Source of the DNA: Bacteroidia bacterium
GTDB taxonomy: Bacteria > Bacteroidota > Bacteroidia > Flavobacteriales > Flavobacteriaceae
Reading direction: 5' to 3'
NCBI GenBank assembly: GCA_030430385.1
Contig: JAUIFO010000002.1
Span: 186,001 to 250,000, forward strand
DNA length: 64,000 nucleotides
Position 1 is the stretch's first letter. Every line of letters begins with the position of its first letter. The translations under genes and the position numbers were made by a program. The notes under the pieces are model-generated. The model was not told the DNA's origin, did not search any database, and was given only the letters and a program-made list of their open reading frames with translations. Positions 16,276 through 25,579 of this stretch are shown one piece after another.

Positions 16276-18147
16276 TTACCTTCCTAAATAAACTAATAAC
16301 ACAGAAATATCTGCAGGAGAAACTCCTGAAATTCTAGAAGCTTGTGAGATGGTCACTGGCTGAATTTTGGCTAACTTTTGCTTGGCTTCTGTGCTCATAG
16401 ATTTCAATTGTTCATAATCAAAATTCTTAGGGATTTTTAAATCTTCTAAACGGTTTAATTTATCAGCATTGTTTTTTTCCTTTTCAATATATCCAGAATA
16501 TTTAACTTGGATTTCGGTTTGCTCAATCACTTCGCGATCTAAATCATTCGTGTCGATATATTCAGAAACAGCCTTAAATTGACGCATATCTTCAATGGTA
16601 ATATTTGGTCGCGCAAACAATTTAAACATCTTATCGGATTGTTTTACTGGAGATGAATTTTTGGCTTCTAAAACAGGATTGGCTTCTTCTGGTTTCACAC
16701 TAGTCTCTCTAAAAAAATTCACAAAATTATCAGAGGCTTTTTGCTTCTCTTCCATTCTTCTCAGACGTGTTTCACTAGTTAATCCTAAATCAAATCCTTT
16801 AGGGGTTAATCTAAAATCTGCATTATCTTGACGTAATAATGTTCGATATTCAGCTCTAGAAGTGAACATACGGTAAGGTTCTTCAGTACCTTTAGTAATT
16901 AAATCATCTATTAAAACACCTATATAAGCTTCATTGCGTTTAAGAATAAACGCCTCTCTTTCCTGGACTTTTAATGCGGCATTTACACCTGCCATTAGAC
17001 CTTGTGAAGCGGCTTCTTCATAGCCTGTTGTACCATTAATTTGTCCGGCAAAAAACAAACCTTCAACTAACTTGGTTTCTAAAGTGTGCTTCAATTGTGT
17101 CGGTGGAAAATAATCATATTCTATGGCATAACCAGGTCTGAAGAATTTGACATTCTCGAATCCTACAACCGATTTTAAAGCTTTGTATTGCACATCTTCT
17201 GGGAGTGAAGTAGAAAACCCGTTTACATAAACCTCAACCGTATTCCATCCTTCAGGTTCTACAAAAAGCTGATGTCTATCTTTATCTGCAAAACGATTGA
17301 TCTTATCTTCAATAGAAGGACAATATCTTGGACCAGTACTTTTAATACGACCATTAAACATTGGCGAACGATCAAAACCATCACGTAGCAAATCATGCAC
17401 TTCAGGACTTGTATACGTCATATGGCAAGATCGCTGATTGGTAAGCGGTTTTATATGTTCTAAATAAGAAAATTTTTCTGGCTGATCATCACCAGGTTGC
17501 TCGATCATTTTAGAATAATCCAAAGAACGTCCATCAACTCTTGGAGGTGTCCCTGTTTTCATTCGCCCTGAATCAAAACCTAAATCAATAAGCTGTTCGG
17601 TAATTCCAGTAGCCGCTCTTTCTCCAGCACGTCCTCCTCCAAAATTTTTATCACCAATATGAATTAACCCATTTAGAAAAGTCCCATTTGTGAGCACAAC
17701 TGTCTTAGCTTTAACTTCAATTCCTAATGAGGTTTTAACACCAACAATTTTATGGTTTTCTACTAGTAAGCCAGAGACCATTTCTTGATAGAAATCTAGA
17801 TTAGGAGTTTGCTCTAAAAGTAATCGCCAATCTTCTGCAAATCGCATACGGTCACTTTGAACTCTCGGACTCCACATTGCCGGTCCTTTAGACTTGTTCA
17901 GCATTTTAAATTGAATCGCAGAAGTATCACTAACAATCCCACTATAACCTCCAAGCGCATCAATCTCACGTACAATTTGTCCTTTGGCAATACCTCCCAT
18001 TGCAGGATTACAAGACATTTGTGCAATGTTCTGTAAATTCATTGTGATAAGCAGAGTCTTGCTTCCCATGTTTGCAGCAGCTGCTGCTGCTTCACTTCCT
18101 GCATGACCGGCTCCAACCACTATAACATCATAGATATCGTTGAACAT
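16276..18147 (-). CDS. mnmG: tRNA uridine-5-carboxymethylaminomethyl(34) synthesis protein MnmG
   Basis: This 623-residue FAD enzyme works with MnmE to modify the wobble uridine of several tRNAs. The FAD dinucleotide-binding motif VIVVGAGHAGSEAAAAAA is at about 8-26, followed by MSCNPAMGGIAKGQ, the GGGRAGE motif, and GPRYCPSIEDK near 275. The C-terminal helical domain ends with ISGVSPADISVLLVYL. Length is normal. In many bacteria mnmG lies near the replication origin. Here it is flanked by two parS-like sites, one of them inside its predicted 5' leader. Confidence 0.98.
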   Translation of the reverse strand: MFNDIYDVIVVGAGHAGSEAAAAAANMGSKTLLITMNLQNIAQMSCNPAMGGIAKGQIVREIDALGGYSGIVSDTSAIQFKMLNKSKGPAMWSPRVQSDRMRFAEDWRLLLEQTPNLDFYQEMVSGLLVENHKIVGVKTSLGIEVKAKTVVLTNGTFLNGLIHIGDKNFGGGRAGERAATGITEQLIDLGFDSGRMKTGTPPRVDGRSLDYSKMIEQPGDDQPEKFSYLEHIKPLTNQRSCHMTYTSPEVHDLLRDGFDRSPMFNGRIKSTGPRYCPSIEDKINRFADKDRHQLFVEPEGWNTVEVYVNGFSTSLPEDVQYKALKSVVGFENVKFFRPGYAIEYDYFPPTQLKHTLETKLVEGLFFAGQINGTTGYEEAASQGLMAGVNAALKVQEREAFILKRNEAYIGVLIDDLITKGTEEPYRMFTSRAEYRTLLRQDNADFRLTPKGFDLGLTSETRLRRMEEKQKASDNFVNFFRETSVKPEEANPVLEAKNSSPVKQSDKMFKLFARPNITIEDMRQFKAVSEYIDTNDLDREVIEQTEIQVKYSGYIEKEKNNADKLNRLEDLKIPKNFDYEQLKSMSTEAKQKLAKIQPVTISQASRISGVSPADISVLLVYLGR

Positions 18148-18159
18148 AATTATAAGTGT

Positions 18160-18175
18160 TGTTCCACGTGGAACA
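18160..18175. promoter_or_regulatory. parS-like ParB binding site, perfect palindrome
   Basis: TGTTCCACGTGGAACA is a perfect 16-bp palindrome matching the parS consensus at 14 of 16, with the two changes symmetric. It lies 13 bp upstream of the mnmG start codon and downstream of its -7 box, so within the leader. Confidence 0.75.
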
Positions 18176-18199
18176 TTAATGTTTAAATTTTTGAGTTTG

Positions 18200-18207
18200 C
18201 AAATATA
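18200..18207 (-). promoter_or_regulatory. Candidate -7 box for mnmG
   Basis: The minus strand reads TATATTTG (TAnnTTTG), 52 bp before the mnmG ATG. The predicted transcript start (about 18193) places the parS-like palindrome in the 5' leader. Confidence 0.55.
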
Positions 18208-18225
18208 AGGCTAAATCTTAATATG

Positions 18226-18636
18226 TTAAGGCACCTGTGTGATATAGTGATCTTCTTTAGACCGCATCGTTAATTGATCACTGTCAGATTTGTCCTTATA
18301 ACCACAGTAATGTAAAATACCATGAACCATGACACGTTTTAATTCTTCATCAAAAGACACACTAAAATCTTGGGCATTATCGGCTACTCTTTCAACTGAG
18401 ATAAAAACATCTCCATGTAGCTTATTTCCCACAGAATAATCAAAGCTTATGATATCAGTAAGCGTATCGTGATTAAGATAATTCACATTGACATTATGAA
18501 GGTAATCATCATCACAAAAGATATAATTAATGTCACCTTCAACACATCCTTCAGAAACGATAACTTGAGCAATCCACTTCGCATATTTAGCTTCATTAGA
18601 GAGCTTAAAATCGGTTTCATAATTAAAGTTGATCAT
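18226..18636 (-). CDS. ybeY: rRNA maturation RNase YbeY
   Basis: This 136-residue metal-dependent endoribonuclease family member acts in 16S rRNA 3' end maturation and ribosome quality control. The hallmark HGILHYCGYKDKS is near residue 112. Two metal-binding histidines (HxxxH) are present, but the third histidine of the usual HGxLHLxGYDH motif is Asp here. I believe this is shared by Bacteroidota homologues. The N-terminus INYIFCDDDYLHNVNVNYLNHDTLTDIISF is normal for the family. The start overlaps the end of the DUF4175 gene by 14 bp. Confidence 0.93.
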   Translation of the reverse strand: MINFNYETDFKLSNEAKYAKWIAQVIVSEGCVEGDINYIFCDDDYLHNVNVNYLNHDTLTDIISFDYSVGNKLHGDVFISVERVADNAQDFSVSFDEELKRVMVHGILHYCGYKDKSDSDQLTMRSKEDHYITQVP

Positions 18637-21600
18637 TCGTTTTTTTAAAATATTCTTGAACCTTCTTCTTATAAATATCCTGCAAAGGTAGGGCTTGCCT
18701 GTTTAATATTTCAGTAGTGTTGAAATATTCTTTAGCAGTAGGCAATTTATTGTTGATTGTATTCTTATATGGACTGTAATCCGTTTCAGACTTTCGTTTA
18801 GTGTCTTGACCTTGCATAAAGGTAGCGTTTTCCATCTTCAATAATTGATGTTGTAAATCCATCATCTTTTGAAGGGTTTGATTCGTAAACCCTTTATTAA
18901 TTAAATCCAGTTCAACGTCTTCCATGTCTTTTAGCAACTGTTTTCCAAGACCTTCTTTTCCTTGTTCTCCTAGCCTGTTTTCAAGAGCTTGTCGTAGCTG
19001 TTGTTGCTGCTGGTATATTCTGTATAACTCACCATTAAGTTCTTCATTACTTCCTTCTCCTCCACCTTGGTTTTGTCCGTTCTCTCCTTGCTGACCTTCT
19101 TTACCTTCCTGTCCCTTTTTGGATTTTTCACTTTCGCCTTCCTTTTCCTGTTCACCTTCTCCCTCTTTCTCTCCTTCTTCGCCCTCTTGAGATTTTCCTT
19201 GATTTTTCTTCATACCATCCTGCATTTGTTGGTTGAGCTGTTCCTGACTCATGATAATGTCTGGGAGCTGCATATCACCTCCTCCTTGTCCCATAGACGG
19301 ATTCATTTGAGCATTCATGTTATCTAAAACATCACTTAAGAAGTTAGCTAAATCGTTTGTTGCGGTTATGGTATATTGCTGCGCAGCTGTTCCTTGATAA
19401 ATTCTATTTTCAGAAAGTTGCCCTAAAGACTTGTCAATATTGAAAAACACATCAGTGATTTTTTGATTAACCAGTTCTGAGATCTTTGGCTGCCTTAATG
19501 ATAAGGCAAATAAGCTATCGTCAATATGCTCAAAATGCTCTCTTAGATTACTCTGTTTGCGTAAGAACTTGCCATATTCGCTATGGTTAATTTCAATGCT
19601 TTTAAACTGATCCATTAAGTCTTCTTGATCAAAAGAAAACAGAACTAAATTCTCTAAAACCTGTCTTAACATGGTGGCGTCTTCTTGCATTTGGTCTCCA
19701 CTTCCCATTTGCATCATTTGTCCCATTTGCTGACTCATTTCTTTCATTTTTTGAGCCGCTTGTTTCTGTTTTTTCTTAGCCTTTTGTTGTGGACTTTCAT
19801 TTCCTTCAGGCTGTTCAGAATCTTGATCCTGAGGGTCTTGTTGGTCTCCAGGTTCTCCTTGTTCTCCCTCTTGCTGATCCTGCGCTTCTTGCGCTTCTAA
19901 AGCCTCTTTTGCTTCTTGCTGGTCTTGTTTAATAGATTCTTCTGTGGGTTTGTCTTGAGGAAGCTCCATAGGCTTCTTCAACGCTTTATTTTCTTTCTGA
20001 AGGTCGTCCATTTCCTTTTGAAATTCTTCAAACCGTTCATTAAGTTTTTCTTGAGCTTCTGATGTGTTTTTGTCTTTCTTTTCCTCGGAAAGCTTTTCTT
20101 GTTCTTCAGCTAATTGTTCTAACTCTTTCTGAAGTTTTTCAGCTTTTTTAGCTACATAATAACGCTTCGTTAATTCTAATAACTGTTGAAGACTTCGCTC
20201 TTTGTTCTTGTTCTGCTTCGCTAACTCTTCAAGCTTTTGCGTTAATTCTTCTTTTTGAATTTTATCTTGAAGCTTCTCTAACTCATCCAATAACTTCTCA
20301 TCCTTTTTAAGCTGTTCTTCATTCTCTTGTAATCGTTGTTGCAAGTCTTCTTTAAACTCATCCTGTTCTTCATTTTCGTTCTGAAACTGTTCTAGGTTTT
20401 CCTTTAGTTTCTTATTGAAGTTTTGCATTAATTGCTCTTGTTCCTTCTGACGTTTCAAGAAATTCTCAAACTTTTTCTTATCATTAAAATTAAGCTCTTC
20501 TTTTTCTTTTTGTGTTTTAGAAAACTCTTCAAGCTGCTTGTCTTGTTGTTTTAGTTTTTCAAAAGTCTTCCCTATGTCTTTTATGGTTTCATTTTGCTCT
20601 TGAAGCTGTTTTTGTTCTTCTTCATCTTGTGTGAGCTTTCTGTAGTTGTAAACTGTGCTCTTGGTGCTTTTATAGTTATGAATGGCATCATTATCAAACA
20701 CCTGAAAATAAAACTCGTAATCTACACCTTCAGTGAGGTTCAATTGGTTCGGAAAAGCACTTACAAATTCGTCAAAATTCGATTTAGAAATTGGAATGCG
20801 CTCAGAGGATTTGTCTTCAGGATTTGTTGAAGGATAATACACCAATTGAAGCTTGCTTAATCCATAATCATCACTTACCTGACCAAAAAAGTAAAGGGTT
20901 TGATTATCAATGGAATCCTTTTCCATTTTAAGGTTCAATTCGGGATAGCTGTCTTTAATCACGCTTAAAGAAAAGGACAAGTTTTCATAATCCTTAAGAT
21001 CTTGGTTGCTCGTGCTTATACTATAATCTGTATTAGAAAACACGCGTTTACTTGCTTCAAAATTTCCATTTTCTATCGTCTTAAAATCTATCGTATCCTT
21101 AGCATAAAGCCTAACTGCATCTGTGGAGCGAGTTGCAACTTTCCAGGTAACGTTGGTTCCTTCTGGAATAATGGCATTTCCTGTACTATGCAACACCTCA
21201 TCCTTCTTTTGAGTATACGCAGGATAGTCTAATACCATATCAAAATTAACAAGGGTTGGTACTTTCGTTACAGAAATCGTATAGGCTTTGGAACGCACTT
21301 CGTTTGCGGATAAATTAAAGCTTAAGCCTTCTTTAAGCTGCGGAAAAACATATTCGAATTCTCCAGCGGCAACCTGTTGAAGAAAATAAGATTGTTGATT
21401 GTAATGAATTTGTGCGTTCTCAGGAATCACCTCACCTGCTGTTCTAACCCTCAATCTATATTCTTTATTCTCAATAGCATTCATATCGCTATTAACGATA
21501 AAGAATTCAAATGGCGCTGGAGGTTCATAAGCCGTTTGATAATTTACAACACGTTCGTAACTGTCACTAAACCAATTAATTTTTCCTGTTGCATAAGACA

Positions 21601-22099
21601 ACAATAAAATGACAATAGGAATCGCTGCATATTTCAAATACTTGGCGTTCTTCTTGAAGTTTATAGCCAGTTTAAATGGTATCGGACTTAACTCAGATGA
21701 TTTTTGTTCGATGCTGGCTTCAAGTAATTCAGATTGTGTAGTGCTTTGCTTAAGCTGAAGTACATTCAGTAATTTATCACTAACCTCAGGGAAATGATTC
21801 CCGATAATCGTTGAAGCTTGTTCGTAATTAATCCCTTTTTGTAGCTTAAATAGTTTTGCTAAAGGAAAAGCGATAAACTTGGCAAAAAGAGCTAATTCAA
21901 CTACAACAAACAACCAAAATAGTACTGTTCTAGCAGTTGGATTTAACCATAACACGTATTCAATAAGTAAAGTGAAAATAAAATACAACAAGCCAATGGC
22001 GAAAAACAGAATCGCACCTTTAAGTAATTCGTTAGTGTAATAACGCCTAACAAATTGCTCAAGTTTCTCTTGTATGTGGTTAAAATTACTTGTCATCAC
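18623..22099 (-). CDS. DUF4175 family protein, large membrane-anchored coiled-coil protein
   Basis: This 1158-residue protein begins with two membrane helices (about 28-50 and 57-80) and a third near 152-170. An extracytoplasmic beta-rich region extends to about 480. From about 490 to 740 it is an extreme Glu/Gln/Lys coiled coil (runs such as KLKENLEQFQNENEEQDEF). Later segments are rich in Gln, Gly and Glu (about 745-800 and 955-1040). This matches DUF4175, a Bacteroidota family of unknown function. It overlaps ybeY and is probably co-transcribed with it. Confidence 0.9.
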   Translation of the reverse strand: MMTSNFNHIQEKLEQFVRRYYTNELLKGAILFFAIGLLYFIFTLLIEYVLWLNPTARTVLFWLFVVVELALFAKFIAFPLAKLFKLQKGINYEQASTIIGNHFPEVSDKLLNVLQLKQSTTQSELLEASIEQKSSELSPIPFKLAINFKKNAKYLKYAAIPIVILLLSYATGKINWFSDSYERVVNYQTAYEPPAPFEFFIVNSDMNAIENKEYRLRVRTAGEVIPENAQIHYNQQSYFLQQVAAGEFEYVFPQLKEGLSFNLSANEVRSKAYTISVTKVPTLVNFDMVLDYPAYTQKKDEVLHSTGNAIIPEGTNVTWKVATRSTDAVRLYAKDTIDFKTIENGNFEASKRVFSNTDYSISTSNQDLKDYENLSFSLSVIKDSYPELNLKMEKDSIDNQTLYFFGQVSDDYGLSKLQLVYYPSTNPEDKSSERIPISKSNFDEFVSAFPNQLNLTEGVDYEFYFQVFDNDAIHNYKSTKSTVYNYRKLTQDEEEQKQLQEQNETIKDIGKTFEKLKQQDKQLEEFSKTQKEKEELNFNDKKKFENFLKRQKEQEQLMQNFNKKLKENLEQFQNENEEQDEFKEDLQQRLQENEEQLKKDEKLLDELEKLQDKIQKEELTQKLEELAKQNKNKERSLQQLLELTKRYYVAKKAEKLQKELEQLAEEQEKLSEEKKDKNTSEAQEKLNERFEEFQKEMDDLQKENKALKKPMELPQDKPTEESIKQDQQEAKEALEAQEAQDQQEGEQGEPGDQQDPQDQDSEQPEGNESPQQKAKKKQKQAAQKMKEMSQQMGQMMQMGSGDQMQEDATMLRQVLENLVLFSFDQEDLMDQFKSIEINHSEYGKFLRKQSNLREHFEHIDDSLFALSLRQPKISELVNQKITDVFFNIDKSLGQLSENRIYQGTAAQQYTITATNDLANFLSDVLDNMNAQMNPSMGQGGGDMQLPDIIMSQEQLNQQMQDGMKKNQGKSQEGEEGEKEGEGEQEKEGESEKSKKGQEGKEGQQGENGQNQGGGEGSNEELNGELYRIYQQQQQLRQALENRLGEQGKEGLGKQLLKDMEDVELDLINKGFTNQTLQKMMDLQHQLLKMENATFMQGQDTKRKSETDYSPYKNTINNKLPTAKEYFNTTEILNRQALPLQDIYKKKVQEYFKKTNDQL

Positions 22100-22146
22100 T
22101 TTATCTAACTTACTAAACTACGATTTTATTTTAAACAGCAATTGTC

Positions 22147-22154
22147 TAAATTTG
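22147..22154 (+). promoter_or_regulatory. Candidate -7 box for the AlkB-type gene
   Basis: TAAATTTG matches TAnnTTTG and lies 61 bp before the start codon, in the divergent gap with DUF4175. Confidence 0.45.
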
Positions 22155-22215
22155 GTAAGATTCTGTTAATTTCGAGAAGATGTGTTAAAATTCAGGTTAA
22201 TTTAAATCAAAAGTC

Positions 22216-23259
22216 ATGAAAGATTTAAAATATTTAGCGGCATTCACCATTCCTTTAACGGCTTTTATTGGACTCTACCTTAAAGGCGCTTGGGTTTACC
22301 TCACTCCTATTTATGCTTTTGTGATGATTCCAATATTAGAGTTAATCTTTCCTGTAGACACAAAAAATTTATCGTCTGAAGCTGTGGAGAGTAAACTTAA
22401 ACTAAAGCTTTTTGATTGGTTGTTATATTTCAACTTACCTGTTGTGTTTGGTTTGGTCTGTTTTGGATTGGTTCAAATTAGTAATTCAGCGCTTGAAACT
22501 TATGAACTTGTAGGTTTCGTTCTATCTGTTGGAATTGTTCTAGGTGTGAATGGTATTAATGTTGGTCACGAACTTGGACACAGACAACGCACAAACGAAA
22601 GGTTCATTGGCAAAGCACTTTTACTACCATCATTGTATATGCATTTTTACATTGAACATAATTTTGGTCATCATTTACATGCTGCTACTCCTGAAGACCC
22701 AGCAACAGCACGATACAATCAATCGGTGTATTCCTTTTGGTTTACCTCAGTATTTAGGCAATATGTAAGTGCTTGGAAGATTCAAAAGAAACTGCTTAAC
22801 AACAATAATTTATCATTCTTCTCCTTTAAAAATGATATGCTTTGGTACAGCATCATACAAAGTGCTTATTTGTTTGTTATATGGTTTGGTTTTGGAGCTA
22901 AAGGATTGCTGTTTGCTTTTTTGGCTGGCGTGATTGGCTTTATTCTATTGGAAACTGTTAACTATATTGAGCATTATGGTTTAATCCGACTCAAAACAAA
23001 GTCTGGTCGCTACGAACGTGTTAAAGAAATTCATTCTTGGAACTCTAACCATGTTATTGGAAGAATCGTGCTTTATGAACTTACGAGACATAGTGATCAT
23101 CATTTTAAATCGTCTAAAAAATATCAAGTTTTAGATTGTCATGATGAAAGTCCGCAAATGCCTTATGGTTATCCAACTTCTATGGTTTTAGCAATGGTGC
23201 CACCTTTATGGTTCAATATTATGAACAAACGTGTGCCTAAAGAAATGATTTTAGCCTAA
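22216..23259 (+). CDS. Alkane 1-monooxygenase (AlkB-type membrane di-iron hydroxylase)
   Basis: This 347-residue integral membrane protein carries the histidine boxes of the AlkB/fatty-acid-desaturase superfamily: HELGHR at 118-123, EHNFGHH at 147-153 and RHSDHH at 291-296. The AlkB-signature NYIEHYGL lies at 249-256. About six hydrophobic segments are visible. Known family members hydroxylate terminal carbons of alkanes using electrons from rubredoxin; no rubredoxin gene is adjacent. It is shorter than the Pseudomonas enzyme of about 400 residues, lacking terminal extensions. The physiological substrate is uncertain. Confidence 0.92.
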   Translation: MKDLKYLAAFTIPLTAFIGLYLKGAWVYLTPIYAFVMIPILELIFPVDTKNLSSEAVESKLKLKLFDWLLYFNLPVVFGLVCFGLVQISNSALETYELVGFVLSVGIVLGVNGINVGHELGHRQRTNERFIGKALLLPSLYMHFYIEHNFGHHLHAATPEDPATARYNQSVYSFWFTSVFRQYVSAWKIQKKLLNNNNLSFFSFKNDMLWYSIIQSAYLFVIWFGFGAKGLLFAFLAGVIGFILLETVNYIEHYGLIRLKTKSGRYERVKEIHSWNSNHVIGRIVLYELTRHSDHHFKSSKKYQVLDCHDESPQMPYGYPTSMVLAMVPPLWFNIMNKRVPKEMILA

Positions 23260-23284
23260 GTATTTCAAATCCTAAATATCATTT

Positions 23285-23292
23285 TATCTTTG
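23285..23292 (+). promoter_or_regulatory. Candidate -7 box for gltX
   Basis: TATCTTTG matches TAnnTTTG and lies 18 bp before the gltX ATG. Confidence 0.55.
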
Positions 23293-23310
23293 CAGTCATA
23301 AAAGATCATT

Positions 23311-24822
23311 ATGACTAAAGATGTACGCGTAAGATTTGCGCCAAGCCCAACAGGACCTTTACATATTGGAGGTGTTAGAACAGCACTTTTTAATTATTTA
23401 TTTGCCAAAAAGCATAACGGAACATTTGTACTTCGCATTGAAGATACCGATCAAAACCGCTATGTTGAAGGTGCTGAAGATTACATAGTAAAATCACTGG
23501 AATGGTGTGGTATTCCATTTGATGAAGGCGTTGGAAAGCATGAGAAATTTGGCCCTTACAGACAGAGTGAACGCAAGCATCTTTATAAACAATATGCAGA
23601 TCAGCTTATTGAAAGCGGTCACGCGTACTATGCTTTTGATACTGCAGAAACCTTAGATTTCCATAGAAAAGATCACGAAGCAAAAGGTAAAACCTTTATT
23701 TATAATTGGCACAATCGATTAAAGCTCAACAACTCTTTATCGCTTTCAAAAGAAGACGTTCAAGCAAAATTAGATGCTGGAGAAGATTATGTGATTCGGT
23801 TTAAATCACCACAAGATGAAACACTTCACTTAAAAGACATCATTCGTGGAGACATTCAAATAGACACGAATATTTTAGATGATAAGGTACTTTTTAAAAG
23901 TGATGGAATGCCAACCTATCATTTGGCAAATATTGTTGATGATCATCTTATGCAAATTACACATGTGATTCGCGGAGAAGAATGGTTGCCATCATTAGCT
24001 TTGCACTATCAGCTCTACAATGCCTTTGGTTGGGACACACCTCAGTTCGCACACCTTCCTTTAATTCTAAAACCAACAGGGAAAGGGAAATTAAGCAAAC
24101 GTGATGGTGATAAGTTAGGCTTCCCTGTATTCCCATTAGAATGGAATGATCCTAAAACAGGAGACGTTTCGATGGGTTATAAAGAAGAAGGGTATTTTCC
24201 TGAAGCTGTTGTAAACTTCTTAGCGTTTTTAGGTTGGAATCCAGGCACAGAGCAAGAAATTTTCAATTTAAACGAACTCATTAATGCTTTCGATCTAGAA
24301 CGCGTTAATAAAGCTGGTGCACGATTTGATCCTGACAAGATTAAATGGTTCAATCATCACTACATGCAAGAACAAGATAATGCCGATTTAGCTCTTAAAT
24401 TCCAAAGTTTACACTCAGAATTGTCTGAAATCGATATTCAATACATAGAAATGGTCATTGAACTCGTAAAAGAGCGCGCTAATTTTGTTAGTGATTTTTG
24501 GGATTTAAGTCATTTCTTTTTTGTTGCTCCAAAAACCTATGACGAAAAGGCCTTCAAGAAAGCGATTAAAGAAGACACAACTTCAATTTTAAATAGTGTT
24601 AAAGATTTAATTTTAAGTGTTGAAGATTTTACTGTGGAACAACTTCAGACTACTATTAAAGGTTGGATCACATCTAATGACATTGGCTTTGGGAAAGTGA
24701 TGATGCCGTTACGATTGGCCTTGGTTGGTGCTTTGCAAGGTCCTGACGTGTTTGATATTATTTATATGATTGGGAAAGCTGAAGCTTCTAAGAGAATTGA
24801 TGCTTTAGTGACTTCAGTTTAA
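23311..24822 (+). CDS. gltX: Glutamate--tRNA ligase
   Basis: This 503-residue class I aminoacyl-tRNA synthetase charges tRNA-Glu in the cytosol. The ATP-binding HIGH-equivalent is FAPSPTGPLHIGG at about 8-20, and the KMSKS-equivalent is GKLSKRDG near 265. RIEDTDQNR and the GEEW motif (HVIRGEEWLPS) are also conserved. A C-terminal anticodon-binding domain completes the enzyme. The stop overlaps the end of a convergent gene by 4 bp. Confidence 0.98.
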   Translation: MTKDVRVRFAPSPTGPLHIGGVRTALFNYLFAKKHNGTFVLRIEDTDQNRYVEGAEDYIVKSLEWCGIPFDEGVGKHEKFGPYRQSERKHLYKQYADQLIESGHAYYAFDTAETLDFHRKDHEAKGKTFIYNWHNRLKLNNSLSLSKEDVQAKLDAGEDYVIRFKSPQDETLHLKDIIRGDIQIDTNILDDKVLFKSDGMPTYHLANIVDDHLMQITHVIRGEEWLPSLALHYQLYNAFGWDTPQFAHLPLILKPTGKGKLSKRDGDKLGFPVFPLEWNDPKTGDVSMGYKEEGYFPEAVVNFLAFLGWNPGTEQEIFNLNELINAFDLERVNKAGARFDPDKIKWFNHHYMQEQDNADLALKFQSLHSELSEIDIQYIEMVIELVKERANFVSDFWDLSHFFFVAPKTYDEKAFKKAIKEDTTSILNSVKDLILSVEDFTVEQLQTTIKGWITSNDIGFGKVMMPLRLALVGALQGPDVFDIIYMIGKAEASKRIDALVTSV

Positions 24823-25502
24823 AAAGTGATCTGCAAAGCAAATACCATCATACTTTGATTTCCTTTAAAGTCTTCAGAGAGCGGTGTTGTGCTTAGGTCT
24901 TCGTCGTTTAATGTTCTAAGAATATTTGTAAAACCATAGCTGTACATAGCTCTTAGCTTGAAGTTTCCAATACCTGCTGATGCACCTATTAATCCATTAA
25001 CATTAAAAGGCGCTACTTCGCTAATATCTTGAGACAACAGACTGTCGTAACCATTGATAATAAAGTCTTCCTGACTATCGCTTTTTAATTCTAATTTACC
25101 ATTATACTGGAGTTGTGGACCAACATCAAGGGTTAAGTTATCGCTTAAGAGTTTTACGTGTAATACAAAAGACAATTGCGCTGCCATTATATCATATTCT
25201 AACATTTCAACATCAGTAGCTAAAAGTGATGACCTACCTTCAACCTCTAAGGTGTTTTGAGATAAGTGTAAGCCGTAGCTCACTGTAAACCATTTATGAG
25301 GAATGTCCACAGTAGCTGTAAGTCCGCCAATAAAACCCGAAGCGCTTTTGGTAGAAAAATTATCTGTTTTTATATCGTATTGTGTAAGTCCACCTAATAA
25401 ACCAATACCATTTTTAATGGTATATTTCTTATGCTGTGCTTGACTTATTGTAACAAAAGCTATACAAAAGACTACTAATACTATAAATTGCTTTTTTTGC
25501 AT
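24819..25502 (-). CDS. Outer-membrane beta-barrel family protein (porin-like), unknown function
   Basis: This 227-residue secreted protein starts at MQKKQFIVLVVFCIAFVTISQAQ, a clear signal peptide; the ATG eight codons upstream is rejected because a -7 box (25524-25531) would overlap it. The mature part has alternating hydrophobic strands, for example LTLDVGPQLQYNGKLEL and FKLRAMYSYGFTNIL. It ends in a phenylalanine-terminated strand (MMVFALQITF), consistent with an eight-strand barrel. I do not recognise a specific function. It is convergent with gltX. Confidence 0.8.
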   Translation of the reverse strand: MQKKQFIVLVVFCIAFVTISQAQHKKYTIKNGIGLLGGLTQYDIKTDNFSTKSASGFIGGLTATVDIPHKWFTVSYGLHLSQNTLEVEGRSSLLATDVEMLEYDIMAAQLSFVLHVKLLSDNLTLDVGPQLQYNGKLELKSDSQEDFIINGYDSLLSQDISEVAPFNVNGLIGASAGIGNFKLRAMYSYGFTNILRTLNDEDLSTTPLSEDFKGNQSMMVFALQITF

Positions 25503-25523
25503 CTTAATTATATGTGAGTTGAG

Positions 25524-25531
25524 CAAATATA
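25524..25531 (-). promoter_or_regulatory. Candidate -7 box for the barrel gene
   Basis: The minus strand reads TATATTTG (TAnnTTTG), 21 bp before the start chosen for the 24819-25502 gene. Confidence 0.55.
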
Positions 25532-25579
25532 ACTTAAATTAGTAACTGATTATTTTATCTAACCATTAAAAACCACGCT

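Noticed and set aside
19067..19900. Plus-strand frames rich in Phe and Leu opposite DUF4175
   Set aside because: They are the antisense of Glu/Lys/Gln coiled-coil codons, which gives spurious hydrophobic frames.
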